Origin: Berberis thunbergii
Taxonomy: Eukaryota; Streptophyta; Magnoliopsida; Ranunculales; Berberidaceae
Length of the DNA stretch: 64,000 nucleotides
Assembly: GCA_003290165.1 (NCBI GenBank)
Contig: QNQO01001166.1
Span: 62,001 to 126,000, forward strand
Direction: 5' to 3'
Positions 33,051-43,519 of this stretch are shown here, in pieces (within the stretch, counting starts at the first letter, position 1; each line of letters starts with the position of its first letter). The notes beneath the pieces were generated by a model. It was not told the DNA's origin, made no database searches, and worked only from the letters and a program-made list of their open reading frames with translations. The translations under genes and the position numbers were made by a program.

Positions 33051-33224
33051 ATTTAAACTAAGAAGCAAACAATTCAGAAAAATAATTCGTGCATTAATAG
33101 CAAACAATTCTTGCATTAAGTTTTTTACAACACTTTTCAGATAACTTGATTTTCATATATGTAGTTTAACAGAAAAAGAATGCTTCAAGCTCAAAGAGTG
33201 TTTTTTTTTTTTACCATTCACAAC

Positions 33225-34268
33225 CTAACGGAATGTCGGGTCTTCTTCCCATAATTTATGAGTTCCTCAGGAAACACACAAAACCTATATGAATCTTTAA
33301 TGTGCTTCCAGGCCCTTTCATTTCGAAATGTATAGTATCCAAGTCCATCAAGTATGTGTCAAGTTAATAACTTCTAACTGACATAGTGCTTGGGTTATAT
33401 TTTCTGTCCAACGTGATGGCAAACTTCAAATTCAGTACTAAGCGAGCTTCTATGCCTTTTCACGGATTGATACCGTTGATTCTAGTTAAAGAGCACTTGT
33501 GAATTAAGCATGTTGTAGATGTAGCAGAAAATTGTGTGGACCTATACAGCATGTGCTAGCCTGGTGCCTGGTGCCTAGTTAAAGATGAAAATGTAACACT
33601 CCCAAATTGACAATTACTAAGTTCCTAAAACCTCAATTGCTAACTCAAAGTTCCAAGTTATCATAATCCAAAATAACATTAGATGATAACTAAAAAATCA
33701 ACAGAGATACAAATAATTTTTATGATTAACATACCGCCCAATTGTGTGTCTTGGCAAAACGCCTAGCAAGAGCATGGATGCAATAAGCGACGTCAGCTCA
33801 AGGCCTAGTAGCTGAAATAGCAGCAAATATTGCTGGAGGAAAAAGAAAAGTTTTAACAATATCAGTTCACAATGCCCTAGATTCAATAGTAATAACCATA
33901 AAGAACAGTGAAAGCATGAAGTTCACTATTCACAAATCAGACTAATGTGCAATAAGACAACCCAAATCAAATCTAGAAATTCATAAAACAAATTCAGAAA
34001 GCGCATGATCAACTTACCCCTTACGTGCTTTTCTTTCGCTGGACGTTCCACATTGTTTGTGGCCCTAACAATGGATATATCCAGTTCCTGTTAAAGCCAC
34101 CACTTCTTAATATCCAATTCTTGAATCAAATACAAAATCACAGTGATGAGCAAACATTCAAATTTCTCTCACCTTGTAATCACTATTGACTTCAGCCAAT
34201 CCAACTGTTGTCGAGTCTTTAATGGCTCCTAAAGCCTTCCTCAAGCTCTCCTGAGTACCTCCAGACAT
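33225..34268 (-). pseudogene. Captured 5' part of a clathrin-assembly (ANTH/AP180-like) gene
   Basis: Exon 1 (34,268-34,173) begins [20 protein letters not shown], exon 2 (34,087-34,025) ELDISIVRATNNVERPAKEKH, and exon 3 (33,833-33,735) AIFAAISATRP, a stop, then ADVAYCIHALARRFAKTHNW. This is the start of the ANTH domain of plant putative clathrin assembly proteins, which bind phosphoinositides at the plasma membrane and recruit clathrin. GT-AG introns are kept. The stop (TGA at 33,798-33,800) replaces an expected CGA. A further piece, EELINYGKK at about 33,225-33,290, fits the next exon. The remaining gene is absent. Confidence 0.8.
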
Positions 34269-34553
34269 CCTCTCTCTCTCTCTCTCGATTACAAATCTCT
34301 ACATTGACACAGGGCATATGATTAGTTCCATCGACCAAATCTCAAATAAACTTACTACACATCAAAACAATTTATCTAATTGAAAAGAATCGAAATACTA
34401 CGCAATAAAACTTCCAACATTGCTAATTACAACAAATCAAAACACGCACTATTGAAACCAAATTTAATAAATTGAACAACAACAATACTAACTATTCTTT
34501 ACATAACTCTAGATCTCAACTAACTATAAATACAAAAAACTATCATTTCACCA

Positions 34554-34893
34554 TGATAGGATCCGATACCGGAAGCTAAGATAATCGATCTTTTGATTGG
34601 AGATCGAACCACCTATTGATCCGTTGATTGGAGATCAGCCACCAAGTTTAGAAAAAATATTTGATTGATGAAACTTCTGATTACAATTGATAGACTTTAT
34701 AGAGAATTCTACGTCCTAGATTCCTAACCAGACTCATCTTAATATCGAAGTTCAACTACATTAGGACTCACCTACTGACTTACCTAGCTCAACTAAATTA
34801 GGACTCTCGCCTACTGACTTACCTAAACATGACTTCTTACTAAAATAGGACTTGTTACTAACATGATAACCTACTAGAGCTGGGTTCCTAACA
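34554..34893 (-). mobile_element. TR-GAG LTR 1 (outer, 3' side)
   Basis: 340 bp, TG...CA. The adjacent + strand 'tcccggaccccttga' is the complement of a polypurine tract, fixing - strand orientation. Confidence 0.92.
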
Positions 34894-34954
34894 TCCCGGA
34901 CCCCTTGAAAGATAGCTTGTCCTCAAGCCTGAAAACTAGTAACGACCTAGTTTC

Positions 34955-35506
34955 TTAACCAAACTCATCCAAAATAACGACGTTGTCTTTCGGAGAATCC
35001 CCGTCCAGGGCAGCGTCCGAGAAAAGTAATTGTGGTTTCTGACAGTGATGTCCTGGTTTAAAGGTTTCATCGCAGTTGAAACATAAGCCTTTCTCGCGAC
35101 GTTCTTTTTGTTCGGCCCAAGTTAGTCGCTTCATGCCAGCAGGCAAGGTGGGAGTTGGGGCAGGAGTCTTTAAATTAGGCGGAACAGAGGAATAAGCCGT
35201 AGTCGCAATGATAACGTCCTCTTGGCATAACGCTAAATCAAAATCTTGGGTCAAGCTCGCAGGTTGAAGCAAGCGCACACCCGACTGAATATCGGCACGT
35301 AAATTGCCGCCTAGCGGATTGTTGCGGTGAGTAGGTTCTGATTGTGAGGACCCAGTGGATTGAAGAGATTGAAGAGTTTGCAATATCTGGGCAAGGTTCT
35401 GGGATTGAGTTTGGCGATCTTGGAGGAGGGTGTGGATATGTGAAGCCATTGTTCCCAATTGAGCGTTAATGGCAACAACCTGTTCTTCGAGTTCTTTGAC
35501 AATCAT
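34955..35506 (-). CDS. TR-GAG Gag protein, unit 1 (intact frame)
   Basis: 183 residues from the Met at 35,506 (MIVKELEEQVVAINAQ). An N-terminal helical, Gln-rich segment (residues 1-60) resembles a coiled coil. The C-terminal part has KRLTWAEQKERREKGLCFNC, giving the zinc knuckle CFNCDETFKPGHHC (CX2CX5-6HX3-4C type). An upstream open extension passes through the primer-binding site and is unlikely to be used. Gag would bind the element RNA and package it in particles whose enzymes are supplied in trans. Unit 2 carries a frameshifted copy. Confidence 0.8.
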   Translation of the reverse strand: MIVKELEEQVVAINAQLGTMASHIHTLLQDRQTQSQNLAQILQTLQSLQSTGSSQSEPTHRNNPLGGNLRADIQSGVRLLQPASLTQDFDLALCQEDVIIATTAYSSVPPNLKTPAPTPTLPAGMKRLTWAEQKERREKGLCFNCDETFKPGHHCQKPQLLFSDAALDGDSPKDNVVILDEFG

Positions 35507-35572
35507 GGTGTAGGTTTGGGTGGAAGGAAATTTTTTTTTTTTTTTGTAAGGGATGGTTAGGGCAGAATCGAT

Positions 35573-35584
35573 GCTCTGATACCA
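35573..35584 (-). other. TR-GAG primer-binding site, unit 1
   Basis: The - strand TGGTATCAGAGC is a perfect match to the initiator tRNA-Met 3' end, next to LTR 2. The unit 2 site (36,606-36,617) reads TGGTATCAAAGC. Confidence 0.9.
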
Positions 35585-35586
35585 GA

Positions 35587-35926
35587 TGATAGGATCCGAT
35601 ACCAGAAGCAAAGATAATCGATCTTTTGATTGGAGATCGAACCACCTATTGATCCGTTGATTGGAGATCAGCCACCAAGTTTAGAAAAGTTATTTGATTG
35701 ATGAAACTTCTAATTACAATTGATAGACTTTATAGAGAATTCTACGTCCTAGATTCCTAACCAGACTCATCTTAATATCGAAGTTCAACTACATTAGGAC
35801 CCACCTACTGACTTACCTAGCTCAACTAAATTAGGACTCTCGCCTACTGACTAACCTAAACATGACTTCTTACTAAAATAGGACTTGTTACTAACATGAT
35901 AACCTACTAGAGTTGGGTTCCTAACA
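35587..35926 (-). mobile_element. TR-GAG LTR 2 (shared, middle)
   Basis: 340 bp, identical in length to LTRs 1 and 3, with a few substitutions (for example 'accagaagcaaag' against 'accggaagctaag'). Confidence 0.92.
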
Positions 35927-35987
35927 TCCCGGACCCCTTGAAACACAGCTTGTCCTCAAGCCTGAAAACTAGTAACGACCTAGTTTC

Positions 35988-36538
35988 CTAACCAAACTCA
36001 TCCAAAATAACGACGTTGTCTTTCGGAGAATCCCCGTCCAGGGCAGCGTCCGGGAAAAGTAATTGCGGTTTCTGACAGTGATGTCCTGGTTTAAAGGTTT
36101 CGTCGCAGTTGAAACATAAGCCTTTCTCGCGACGTTCTTTTTGTTTGGCCCAAGTTAGTCGCTTCATGCCAGCAGGCAAGGTGGGAGTTGGGGCAGGAGT
36201 CTTTAAATTAGGCGGAACAGAGGAATAAGCCGTAGTCGCAATGATAACGTCCTCTTGGCATAACGCTAAATCAAAAGCTTGGGTCAAGCTCGCAGGTTGA
36301 AGCAAGCGCACACCCGACTGAATATCGGCACGTAAATTGCCGCCTAGCGGATTGTTGCGGTGAGTAGTTCTGATTGTGAGGACCCAGTGGATTGAAGAGA
36401 TTGAAGAGTTTGCAATATCTGGGCAAGGTTCTGGGATTGAGTTTGGCGATCTTGGAGGAGGGTGTGGATATGTGAAGCCATTGTTCCCAATTGAGCGTTA
36501 ATGGCAGCAATCTGTTCTTCGAGTTCTTTGACAGTCAT
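35988..36538 (-). pseudogene. TR-GAG Gag, unit 2 (frameshifted)
   Basis: Nearly identical to the unit 1 Gag, starting MTVKELEEQIAAINAQ at 36,538. One G is missing at about 36,366 ('gagtagttctg' against 'gagtaggttctg'), which shifts the frame between the coiled-coil part and the RLLQPASLTQ and zinc-knuckle part. Confidence 0.85.
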
Positions 36539-36619
36539 GGTGTAGGTTTGGGTGGAAGGAAATTTTTTTTTTTTTTTTTGAAGGGATGGTTAGGGCAGAA
36601 TCGATGCTTTGATACCAGA

Positions 36620-36959
36620 TGATAGGATCCGATACCGGAAGCTAAGATAATCGATCTTTTGATTGGAGATCGAACCACCTATTGATCCGTTGATTGGAGA
36701 TCAGCCACCAAGTTTAGAAAAGTTATTTGATTGATGAAACTTCTGATTACAATTGATAGACTTTATAGAGAATTCTACGTCCTAGATTCCTAACCAGACT
36801 CATCTTAATATCGAAGTTCAACTACATTAGGACTCACCTACTGACTTACCTAGTTCAACTAAATTAGGACTCTCGCCTACTGACTTACCTAAACATGACT
36901 TCTTACTAAAATAGGACTTGTTACTAACATCATGACCTACTAGAGTTGGGTTCCTAACA
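36620..36959 (-). mobile_element. TR-GAG LTR 3 (outer, 5' side)
   Basis: 340 bp, followed by the target duplication cacca at 36,960-36,964. Confidence 0.92.
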
Positions 36960-37184
36960 CACCAACACTCATTCCACCTAAAATCCAGTTCAATTGCATC
37001 AAACCAGATCGGACAACCACGGCCGATAATACAACAACACTACCAGCTCGGCTCATCATAATTTTAGATTTCTAACAATAATGATTCTCGTTTCGATTCA
37101 AATATAGCTGCAAAATTCAAACCTCTTACACAACAATCAATTTCTACAGTTCCAAATTAGTGCAATAAATTTGCTTCTCTCTCC

Positions 37185-37524
37185 ACACCGATTCACGAAT
37201 TCGAAACATTTCAAGCTCCAAGAATCGAATAATCAAACAGAAAAAACTCTTCAGTACAAAAGGAAACCGTCTCTCTCTGTTTGCAAACTCTTCATTTCAC
37301 AGCGCAGGTCGCTCTCTCTCACTCTTTGCAAAATGAGATTTTTCAATCCATACATCTCAGCCGTCGGATCAGACGGCTGTAACAGTTTTAAAACCTGCCA
37401 AAATTTTTGCTTTAAAAGTGATTTTGAATTCAATCAATATGAGCGGTCGGATGAGCCCTCCAGCATACCACGCACAGGAGCCCCCGAGTCCCAACAAACA
37501 TCTACACATATACCCTATGGAATT
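37185..37524. repeat. Right inverted end of the Mutator-like element
   Basis: Reverse-complementary to 31,753-32,090, outermost 20 bp identical. It includes a (ct)n-type 'gtctctctctgt...gctctctctcactc' stretch also present in the left arm as 'gagagag'. Confidence 0.7.
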
Positions 37525-38269
37525 ATATTAAATTATGGAGATTAATAAATTAAAATTAGATTAATATTTGAAATTCAAGTATGTACGTTATGGAGATTTT
37601 AATTATATAAAAGTCACAAAAAAATAAAAATAAAATCATAATAGACGTAATGTGTGCAAGAGGTGCAAACTTGTACACCAGATAAAAGATGTTACAAGTG
37701 AACAAAGATTATAGTATAGATTCTACTTATTTCAACTGCAATGTGGCATCCGCTGCAACTTAATGCCAGCGACTGAAGCAGTATCAGCAACACGAGAAAT
37801 TCTTTTGCAAATAAACCTAAACACCAAAATCCAATAGATAAATTCTGAACGTGGAACTCATGGTGAACATCACACTAGTGTATCCTACTGTTCATGATTT
37901 AGGGTTATTTCAAAGTACATAGACAGTGCTAGTTTTCTGAGGCCATTTACAACAAATACTGTTGATACCACCAGTGGCGATAATTTGAACCATCTATAAG
38001 GAGGTGTTTGACTCAACAAAGGACAAAATTTTCAAGTATGATTGCATCTTCTGATTTTCCCTGAACCTTCCCGTTCATTTTTTATTCCTGGATTTTTAAG
38101 TTTCTCTCTGAGAATCTGCATTCTGTACCATGATAATATTATGACGACAAGTCCTGAACTTTTACTATTCCTCAACTCTTATTGTTACTTCATCGTTGCA
38201 TTCCTAGTATTTCCTTGCATTGCCATTGTCATTATAATTGTTATAATCGAATAATGTATTTTGTCATGT
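37525..38269. other. No gene recognised
   Basis: AT-rich sequence between the Mutator-like element and the second CNL relic. A + strand frame (38,042-38,254) is hydrophobic but shows no family. Confidence 0.35.
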
Positions 38270-38670
38270 GGGGCAGATCATCAAAAATTGGGGTTAGTTT
38301 GGTTTGAATGTCTTTCCGAATCTTGTGACGAAAATTAACTTCTTCAGAGGAGTCAGTGACATAGCTGCTGCTCATTTCCTCTGAGGCTAGTTGTAAAATG
38401 TAAACGTTCATATTCACATACATCAGAAACATCATCAGCCATATAAGCTGCATCTTTCAGCTTCTGTATCCAAAATCGAATTGCCTCTTCCCCTTCCTTG
38501 AATTGCCTCTCTTCTGCATCACTAAGGGCATGTTTGATTCTACGGAAAGTTTTGTAAAGCTTCTTCGCACCCCATAATAGACCAACTTCCTTCTTGTCCA
38601 TCTGGATAAAAGAGCTGAGCCCGTCAAACACAACTCCAATGAATGGACAAACCACTCGACTTGCTGCCAT
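38270..38670 (-). pseudogene. Second CNL relic: coiled-coil domain only
   Basis: Start at 38,670 (MAASRVVCPFIGVVF), same strand and clearly paralogous to the gene at 31,399 (RIKHALSDAEERQFKEGEEA, AAYMADDVSD). After about 95 residues a frameshift occurs (near 38,395); the other frame continues with QLASEEMSSSYVTDSS and FRHKIRKDIQ, equivalent to residues 92-122 of the first gene. The sequence then diverges, without any NB-ARC domain. It is a truncated duplicate of a tandem resistance-gene cluster. Confidence 0.85.
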
Positions 38671-38903
38671 CTCCCTTTGCAGAAAGAAGAAATTAGTAAA
38701 TGGGATTAACAAGGATCCCTGGTACTCTTCTTGTTTCAAGTTGAATTGTTTCAGTGAGCATTAATTCCAATACTCGATTTCATTGATTGAAAGTAAGAAT
38801 AACAGACAGCTTGACTTGGAAGAGTCAATTAGCTTATATTATTTTCCTTGTGCATGTACAGCTGGTTCTTAATGTTTTGTTTTTGCTGTTAGTGGCTTGT
38901 TTA

Positions 38904-39168
38904 AGTTATGAATAGGTAAATTTCTCCACCCGTGATGAGTTGTGGAGTTTTCTTTATATACAAAATTTAGTTACAAGCCAAGGCTTAATCTTTAGTAATA
39001 GATGCCATGAATCACGTAATGTATCTACAATAGCTGCAACAATAAGGAGTTATCTAAGTGATTGCAACTAATAGATATACTAAGATCTATTTACACCAAC
39101 AAACTCTATTTGAAGGAGTTGTAGATTTGTATGACTCTTGAAGTGTCGTGGAGGTTTGATCCACAATA
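38904..39168 (-). mobile_element. copia-2 3' LTR
   Basis: 265 bp. Differs from the 5' LTR by a few substitutions and two short deletions ('atcttagtag' and 'atatac' regions). Confidence 0.9.
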
Positions 39169-39762
39169 CACCCTCTCAAGTTAAACGGCGATTGAGTGAC
39201 GGTTAACTTGTTTCGAAGATGGCAATGACGGGTGGCGCTAAGACCTTTAGTAAAGATGTTAGCTAATTGATCTTTTGTAGAAATGAATCGAACATCAAGT
39301 TGACGATGAGCAACTCGTTCTCGAACAAAATGATAGTCAATCTCAATATGTTTGGTTCGGGCATGGAAGATTGGATTCACCGTTAGGTATGTTGCACCCA
39401 AGTTGTCACACCATAATGTTGGAAAAGGACGCGAACATAAGCCCAACTCACGTAATAGAGACTTTATCCATATTAGCTCAGCTGTAGCTATGGCCAATGC
39501 ACGGTACTTCCGCCTCGGTGCTTGACCGTGACACCGTTTTCTGTTTTCGAGCACTCCACGAAACAAGATTTCCACCAAATAATATGCAGTATCCACTTGT
39601 GGAGCACCTATCATCAGGGCAACCAACCCAATCAGCATCAGAGAATGCATTTAGATGGAAAGACGAGGGTGTCTGGAGAAAAATGCCATGGTCGATGGTG
39701 TTATTCAAATAACGCAAGATGCACTTCACAACTATCCAATGTTCATCAGTAAGATCATGCAT
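39087..39762 (-). pseudogene. copia-2 RNase H
   Basis: Two overlapping frames: the first has [39 protein letters not shown] and TEAE with the catalytic Asp of SDADW; the second continues as [21 protein letters not shown] and [13 protein letters not shown], ending in LRGCI and a stop near the polypurine tract. A frameshift at about 39,490 (TEAEV.C) separates them. Degrades template RNA during reverse transcription. Confidence 0.88.
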
Positions 39763-39937
39763 GTATTGACATACCTTATTAACCGCAAAGGATACGTCAG
39801 GTCGAGTAAAAGTGAGATATTGTAGGGCTCCAACAACACTTCTATAAAGCGTTTGGTTGCTGAACTTTGTACCTCCAACTTGAGACAGTCAAGAGTTTAT
39901 GGCAATAGGCGTTAAAACAGGTTTAACACCATCCATG

Positions 39938-40912
39938 TTAGTCCGCCGGAGAAGATCTGTGATATATTTCTTTTGAGCAAAAAAATAGACCATTTGCAAG
40001 GCAATGTGTTTCGATGCCTAGAAAATAATGCAAAGGCCCCAAATCGGTGATAGCAAAGACGGTGTTCAGTTGTGCAATAATAGATTGAATCAGCCATATG
40101 TTGGAGCCTGTGATAATAATCTCATCAACATAGACAAGCAAAAAGATAGTTAAGTCTGTTTTTTTCATAATAAACAATGAGGCATCAGCGACAGATCTTG
40201 TAAACCCAATTTGAAGAAGAAAAGAACTGAGTCTATTGTACCAAACACGTGGCGCTTGTTTAAGGCCATACAATGACTTATGGAGGTGACATACATAGTC
40301 AGGATGGCGTTTGTCAACATAACCCGGCGATTGCTTCATATATACTTCTTCTTCAAGATGACCATGGAAGAAGGCATTACATACGTCGAGTTGGTGCAAT
40401 GGCCAACTTCTTGATAAGGCAATCGTAAGGATGATGCGAATGGTGCATGGTTTCACTACAGGACTGAATGTTTCACCAAAATCAATACATGCTTGTTGAT
40501 TAAATCCCTTTGCCACCAACTGCACTTTATACCTGCCAATCGAACCATCTGATTTCCTTTTTGGACGGAAAACCCATTTGCAACCGACAATATTTTGATT
40601 TGGATGGGGAGGAACTAAACTCCAAGTTCCGTTTTTCAAGAGTGCATTATCAACAGCTTGAGAGTAACAACTTGGCTTATGTATATCATCACTATAGAGA
40701 AGATACTTTGTAGCAGTCAACACCTTTGGCTTAACTATGTCATCTTTGGCACGAGTAATAATATGATGATGAGGTTCCTGAGGTTGCCGAGAAGGAGGAG
40801 GTGGTGATGATGATGATGAGACTGGAGTAGATGGTGATAAATCCGGCGTAGAGGAGGTAGTGGCGGAAGTCTGCAATTTGGTTAGGCTCAACAAAAACAT
40901 TATTTGAGGCAT
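39938..40912 (-). pseudogene. copia-2 reverse transcriptase
   Basis: 324 open residues. The sequence shows NGTWSLVPPHPN, VGCKWVFRPKRKSDGSIGRY, FGETFSPVVKP, LHQLDVCNAFFHG, LYGLKQAPRVWYN and LLVYVDEIIITGS. The catalytic YVDD box reads YVDE (about 40,118-40,130), replacing the second Asp by Glu, which should impair activity. Upstream Ser/Pro-rich residues (TPDLSPSTPVSSSS) form the usual spacer between integrase and RT. Confidence 0.9.
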
Positions 40913-41287
40913 TCATATTGGATACGGAAGTGGATGAGACATGAGAAGATGACAGTGAGTTGAGGTGAGTACTAGAGTCATTATGAATAGAATACCTGGG
41001 TATTGGTGGGGGACACATAGTCGCTAGAATGCTCTTGGAAACATTGTCTGGCACGGTGGTGGCGGTTCTAACACCTGCAAAAGGAAAAATATTCTCCAAA
41101 AATACAACATGGCGGGATATATATATAAGTGATTGGTGGGCATGTGAAGGCATAAATATCCTTTATGTGATGATTTGTATCCAACAAACACACAAGCAAG
41201 TGAGCGTGGGGCTAATTTGTGAGGACTATAAGCGCGAAGGTGAGGGTAAAATAAACAACCAAAAACTCGAAGAAGATCATAGGTTGG

Positions 41288-42007
41288 TTATTGATTAAAG
41301 AGCCTTCGAAATGGGGATTTGTTTTGGATAATGGGGTAAGGGAGCCTAGTTAGAAGATGGCAAGAGATTTGAAAAGCCTCTTCCCAAAAATGAAAAGGCA
41401 TGGAAGCATTGACGTCTCTCAGCAAGTCTGTTTTGTGCAGACGTGTGTGGGCAAGAAAAATGCTGATAAACTCCTTGGCTATCAAGATACTTAGTGAATT
41501 TTTTATATTCACCACCATTATCGAATTAAAAATTTTAATTTTTCTATCAAGTAGATTCTCCATTTTAGATTTAAAGGAGATAAAGGTTGGCATTGCATCC
41601 AATTTTTGGACTAGAGAAAATATCCAAACAAAGTGACTAAAAGCATCCATAAGCAATAGGTAATAACGAAAGCCATTTCGAGAGACAACGGGTGAAACAA
41701 TTAGATGCAATGGCTCATTATATGAGCTCAAACTACTAGAAAATGGAAGTTTATGACTCTTACTGACATGACATGAATGGCAATGTTGAATTTTATTGCT
41801 AATAACTGGAAGAGAAATTTCTTGAACGACACGCTTCAAAGTACGCATCATGGGATGCCCTAAGCGCTGGTGCCAAAGATGTAAAGAAGACCTCTCACTC
41901 ATGAATGTCCGATAGGACGGAGACGAGTCATTATTGTTGGAGAAAGAATATAAACCGCCTTTATTCACCCCGTGTAGAACCACCATCCCCGTGCAACGAT
42001 CCTTCAC
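41288..42007 (-). pseudogene. copia-2 pre-integrase and integrase
   Basis: Begins near GGLYSF and has LHLWHQRLGHP with CHSCHVSKSHKLPFS, the HHCC zinc-binding module. The catalytic core is degenerate: DAFSHFVWIF is present but the expected first D (WGP region) and the DNGGEF segment are eroded. Ends with FWEEAFQISCHLLTRLP and KSPFRRLF. A further frame (40,740-41,153) follows with RHVVFLENIFPF. Inactive. Confidence 0.85.
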
Positions 42008-42228
42008 AAGAAAGTAAGATGGATGAAATTTAAAAAATATGTTGTTATCTTTAGAAAATTGAGATACTTAAAGTAGATTAGCAGAGATTTTAGGCACATG
42101 AAAAATATTATTAAGGTGAAGAGTGCGATGAGAATGAGTAAAAGAGACCTAACCAACATGAGCAATCGGAAGGGAACTACCATTACCTACACGAATTTGA
42201 TCCGGACCATCATACTCAGTCTGCAGGT

Positions 42229-43203
42229 TCAAGTTTTGTAAGTTAGAAGTGACATGATTGCTAGTGCCACTATCAGGAACCCATTAGTTTTCATAAAGAG
42301 AAGCGGGTGCAGCGACGTAAGCGGCACTATTTGTAGCTGAAGAACTAGGTGGAGGCTTATCATATCGACTCCAACACGTGCGAGCTGTATGATTTTTACC
42401 ATTGCAGATTTGACAAGGGCCAACAGAAGGGTTTGTTGGTTATTGGAACTGCGATTTTGGTGATCATTTTGGTTACGGTTGGAATTGCGGTGTTGATTAT
42501 GGTGGCGTTTGGCAGAGTTGAAATGATGGTGGTTAGAGGAACCATAACTCTTGGCAACCATGTTTGCAACAGGAGAGCTAAGAATAGTTTGTTGCACTTC
42601 AACACACATATCAAAAGCTAGAAGGTGAGCTTGAAAATCATCCATGTTGACATTTGCAATTGTGGATGTAAGAGTTGTTACAATGGCATCATACGTTGTA
42701 TCAAGGCCAATCAAAATAATTTGTTGCAAATCAGATTCAAGGATGGGGTGTCCAAAAGCGGCAAGGCTGTCCACAAGACCCTTGGCATGAAGGAAATATT
42801 TGGACATGGTTTTGTTTCCTTTCCGAATGGTTTGGAGTTCTTAAGCTCAAGATTTTGAAGTGTAATGTTTTTCAAGAGTCGTCCAAACAACATGAGAAGA
42901 GTCAAGGCCTACAACTTGTGCAAACACTATTTCAGATAAAGAAGATAAAAGCCAGCCTAATAGGATTTGGTCTTGTTTCTGCCAAGTGATATAGGCTTGA
43001 TTTAATGTTTGATCTCCAAGAAGTCGAGGAGGACATTCGTTCATCCCATCAACAAAGCTTTCGAGATCATAGCTTTTAAGTAAAGGCAAATATTGTATCC
43101 GCCAAAGAAGATAGTTATGACGGTCCAATTTTACAGAGATCAAATGGTGGATTTGAGTGGTTTGTAAGGCAGGAGAAGTAAAGGAGTTTGATGAAAGTGC
43201 CAT
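42229..43203 (-). pseudogene. copia-2 gag
   Basis: Start at 43,203 (MALSSNSFTSPALQ). The UBN2-type copia gag shows ISVKLDRHNYLLWR, LLGWLLSSLSE, VWTTLEKHYTSKS, then in a second frame MSKYFLHAKGLVDSLAAFG and LIGLDTTYDAIVTTL, and an Asn/His/Gln-rich tail leading to CQICNG-like zinc-knuckle remnants at about 42,390. Frameshift at about 42,820-42,850. Confidence 0.85.
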
Positions 43204-43239
43204 GACTTAAGAGATGAGATTAGTAAGGCTCTGATTCGC

Positions 43240-43514
43240 AGTTATGAATAGGTAAATTTCTCCACCCGTGATGAGTTGTGGAGTTTTCTTTATATACAGA
43301 ATTTAGTTACAAGCCAAGGCTTAATCTTTGGTAACAGATGCCATGAATCACGTAATGTATCTACATCTTAGTAGTTGCAACAATAAGGAGTTATCTAAGT
43401 GATTGCAACTAATAGATATATACACTAAGATCTATTTACACCAACAAACTCTATTTTGAAGGAGTTGTAGATTTGTATGACTCTTGAAGTGTCGTGGAGG
43501 TTTGATCCACAATA
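43240..43514 (-). mobile_element. copia-2 5' LTR
   Basis: 275 bp, ending AACT next to the primer-binding site in element orientation. The target duplication gttta follows on the right. Confidence 0.9.
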
Positions 43515-43519
43515 GTTTA

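Larger units (their letters stand above)
34554..36959 (-). mobile_element. TR-GAG-type retroelement, tandem form with three LTRs
   Basis: Three 340-bp LTRs (34,554-34,893; 35,587-35,926; 36,620-36,959), each TGATAGGATCC...GTTCCTAACA, are spaced exactly 1,033 bp apart and enclose two internal regions of 693 bp. The whole is flanked by the 5-bp target duplication cacca (34,549-34,553 and 36,960-36,964). The internal regions encode only a short Gag. There is no protease, RT or integrase, so it depends on another retrotransposon. It inserted into the Mutator-like element. Confidence 0.93.
31753..37524. mobile_element. Mutator-like element carrying gene fragments (Pack-MULE type)
   Basis: The two ends are long inverted repeats: the outer 20 bp (attccatagggtatatgtgt) are identical, and inner parts (31,965-32,080 and 37,320-37,440) share 'attgaattcaaaatcactttt', 'ttggcaggtttt' and 'acagccgtc...gatc(c/a)gacggctga'. 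The left end holds the motif twice in tandem. No transposase is visible. The interior contains two - strand gene fragments and a later retroelement insertion (34,554-36,959). Without the retroelement it is about 3.4 kb. No clear 9-bp target duplication was found, so the class assignment is inferred from the long ends and the cargo. Confidence 0.6.
38904..43514 (-). mobile_element. Ty1/copia retrotransposon (copia-2), complete with both LTRs
   Basis: LTRs at 38,904-39,168 and 43,240-43,514 flank gag, integrase, RT and RNase H in copia order on the - strand. The 5-bp target duplication gttta is present (38,899-38,903 and 43,515-43,519). In element orientation the LTRs start TATTG and end AACT, the non-canonical TA...CT type. 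Next to the 5' LTR the sequence GCGAATCAGAGCC is a diverged initiator-Met primer site; next to the 3' LTR GAGAGGGTG is the polypurine tract. The coding part carries several stops and frameshifts. Confidence 0.93.

Noticed and set aside
37171..37545. 124-residue + strand frame
   Set aside because: Lies in the right inverted arm of the Mutator-like element. No domain, and it depends on repeat sequence.
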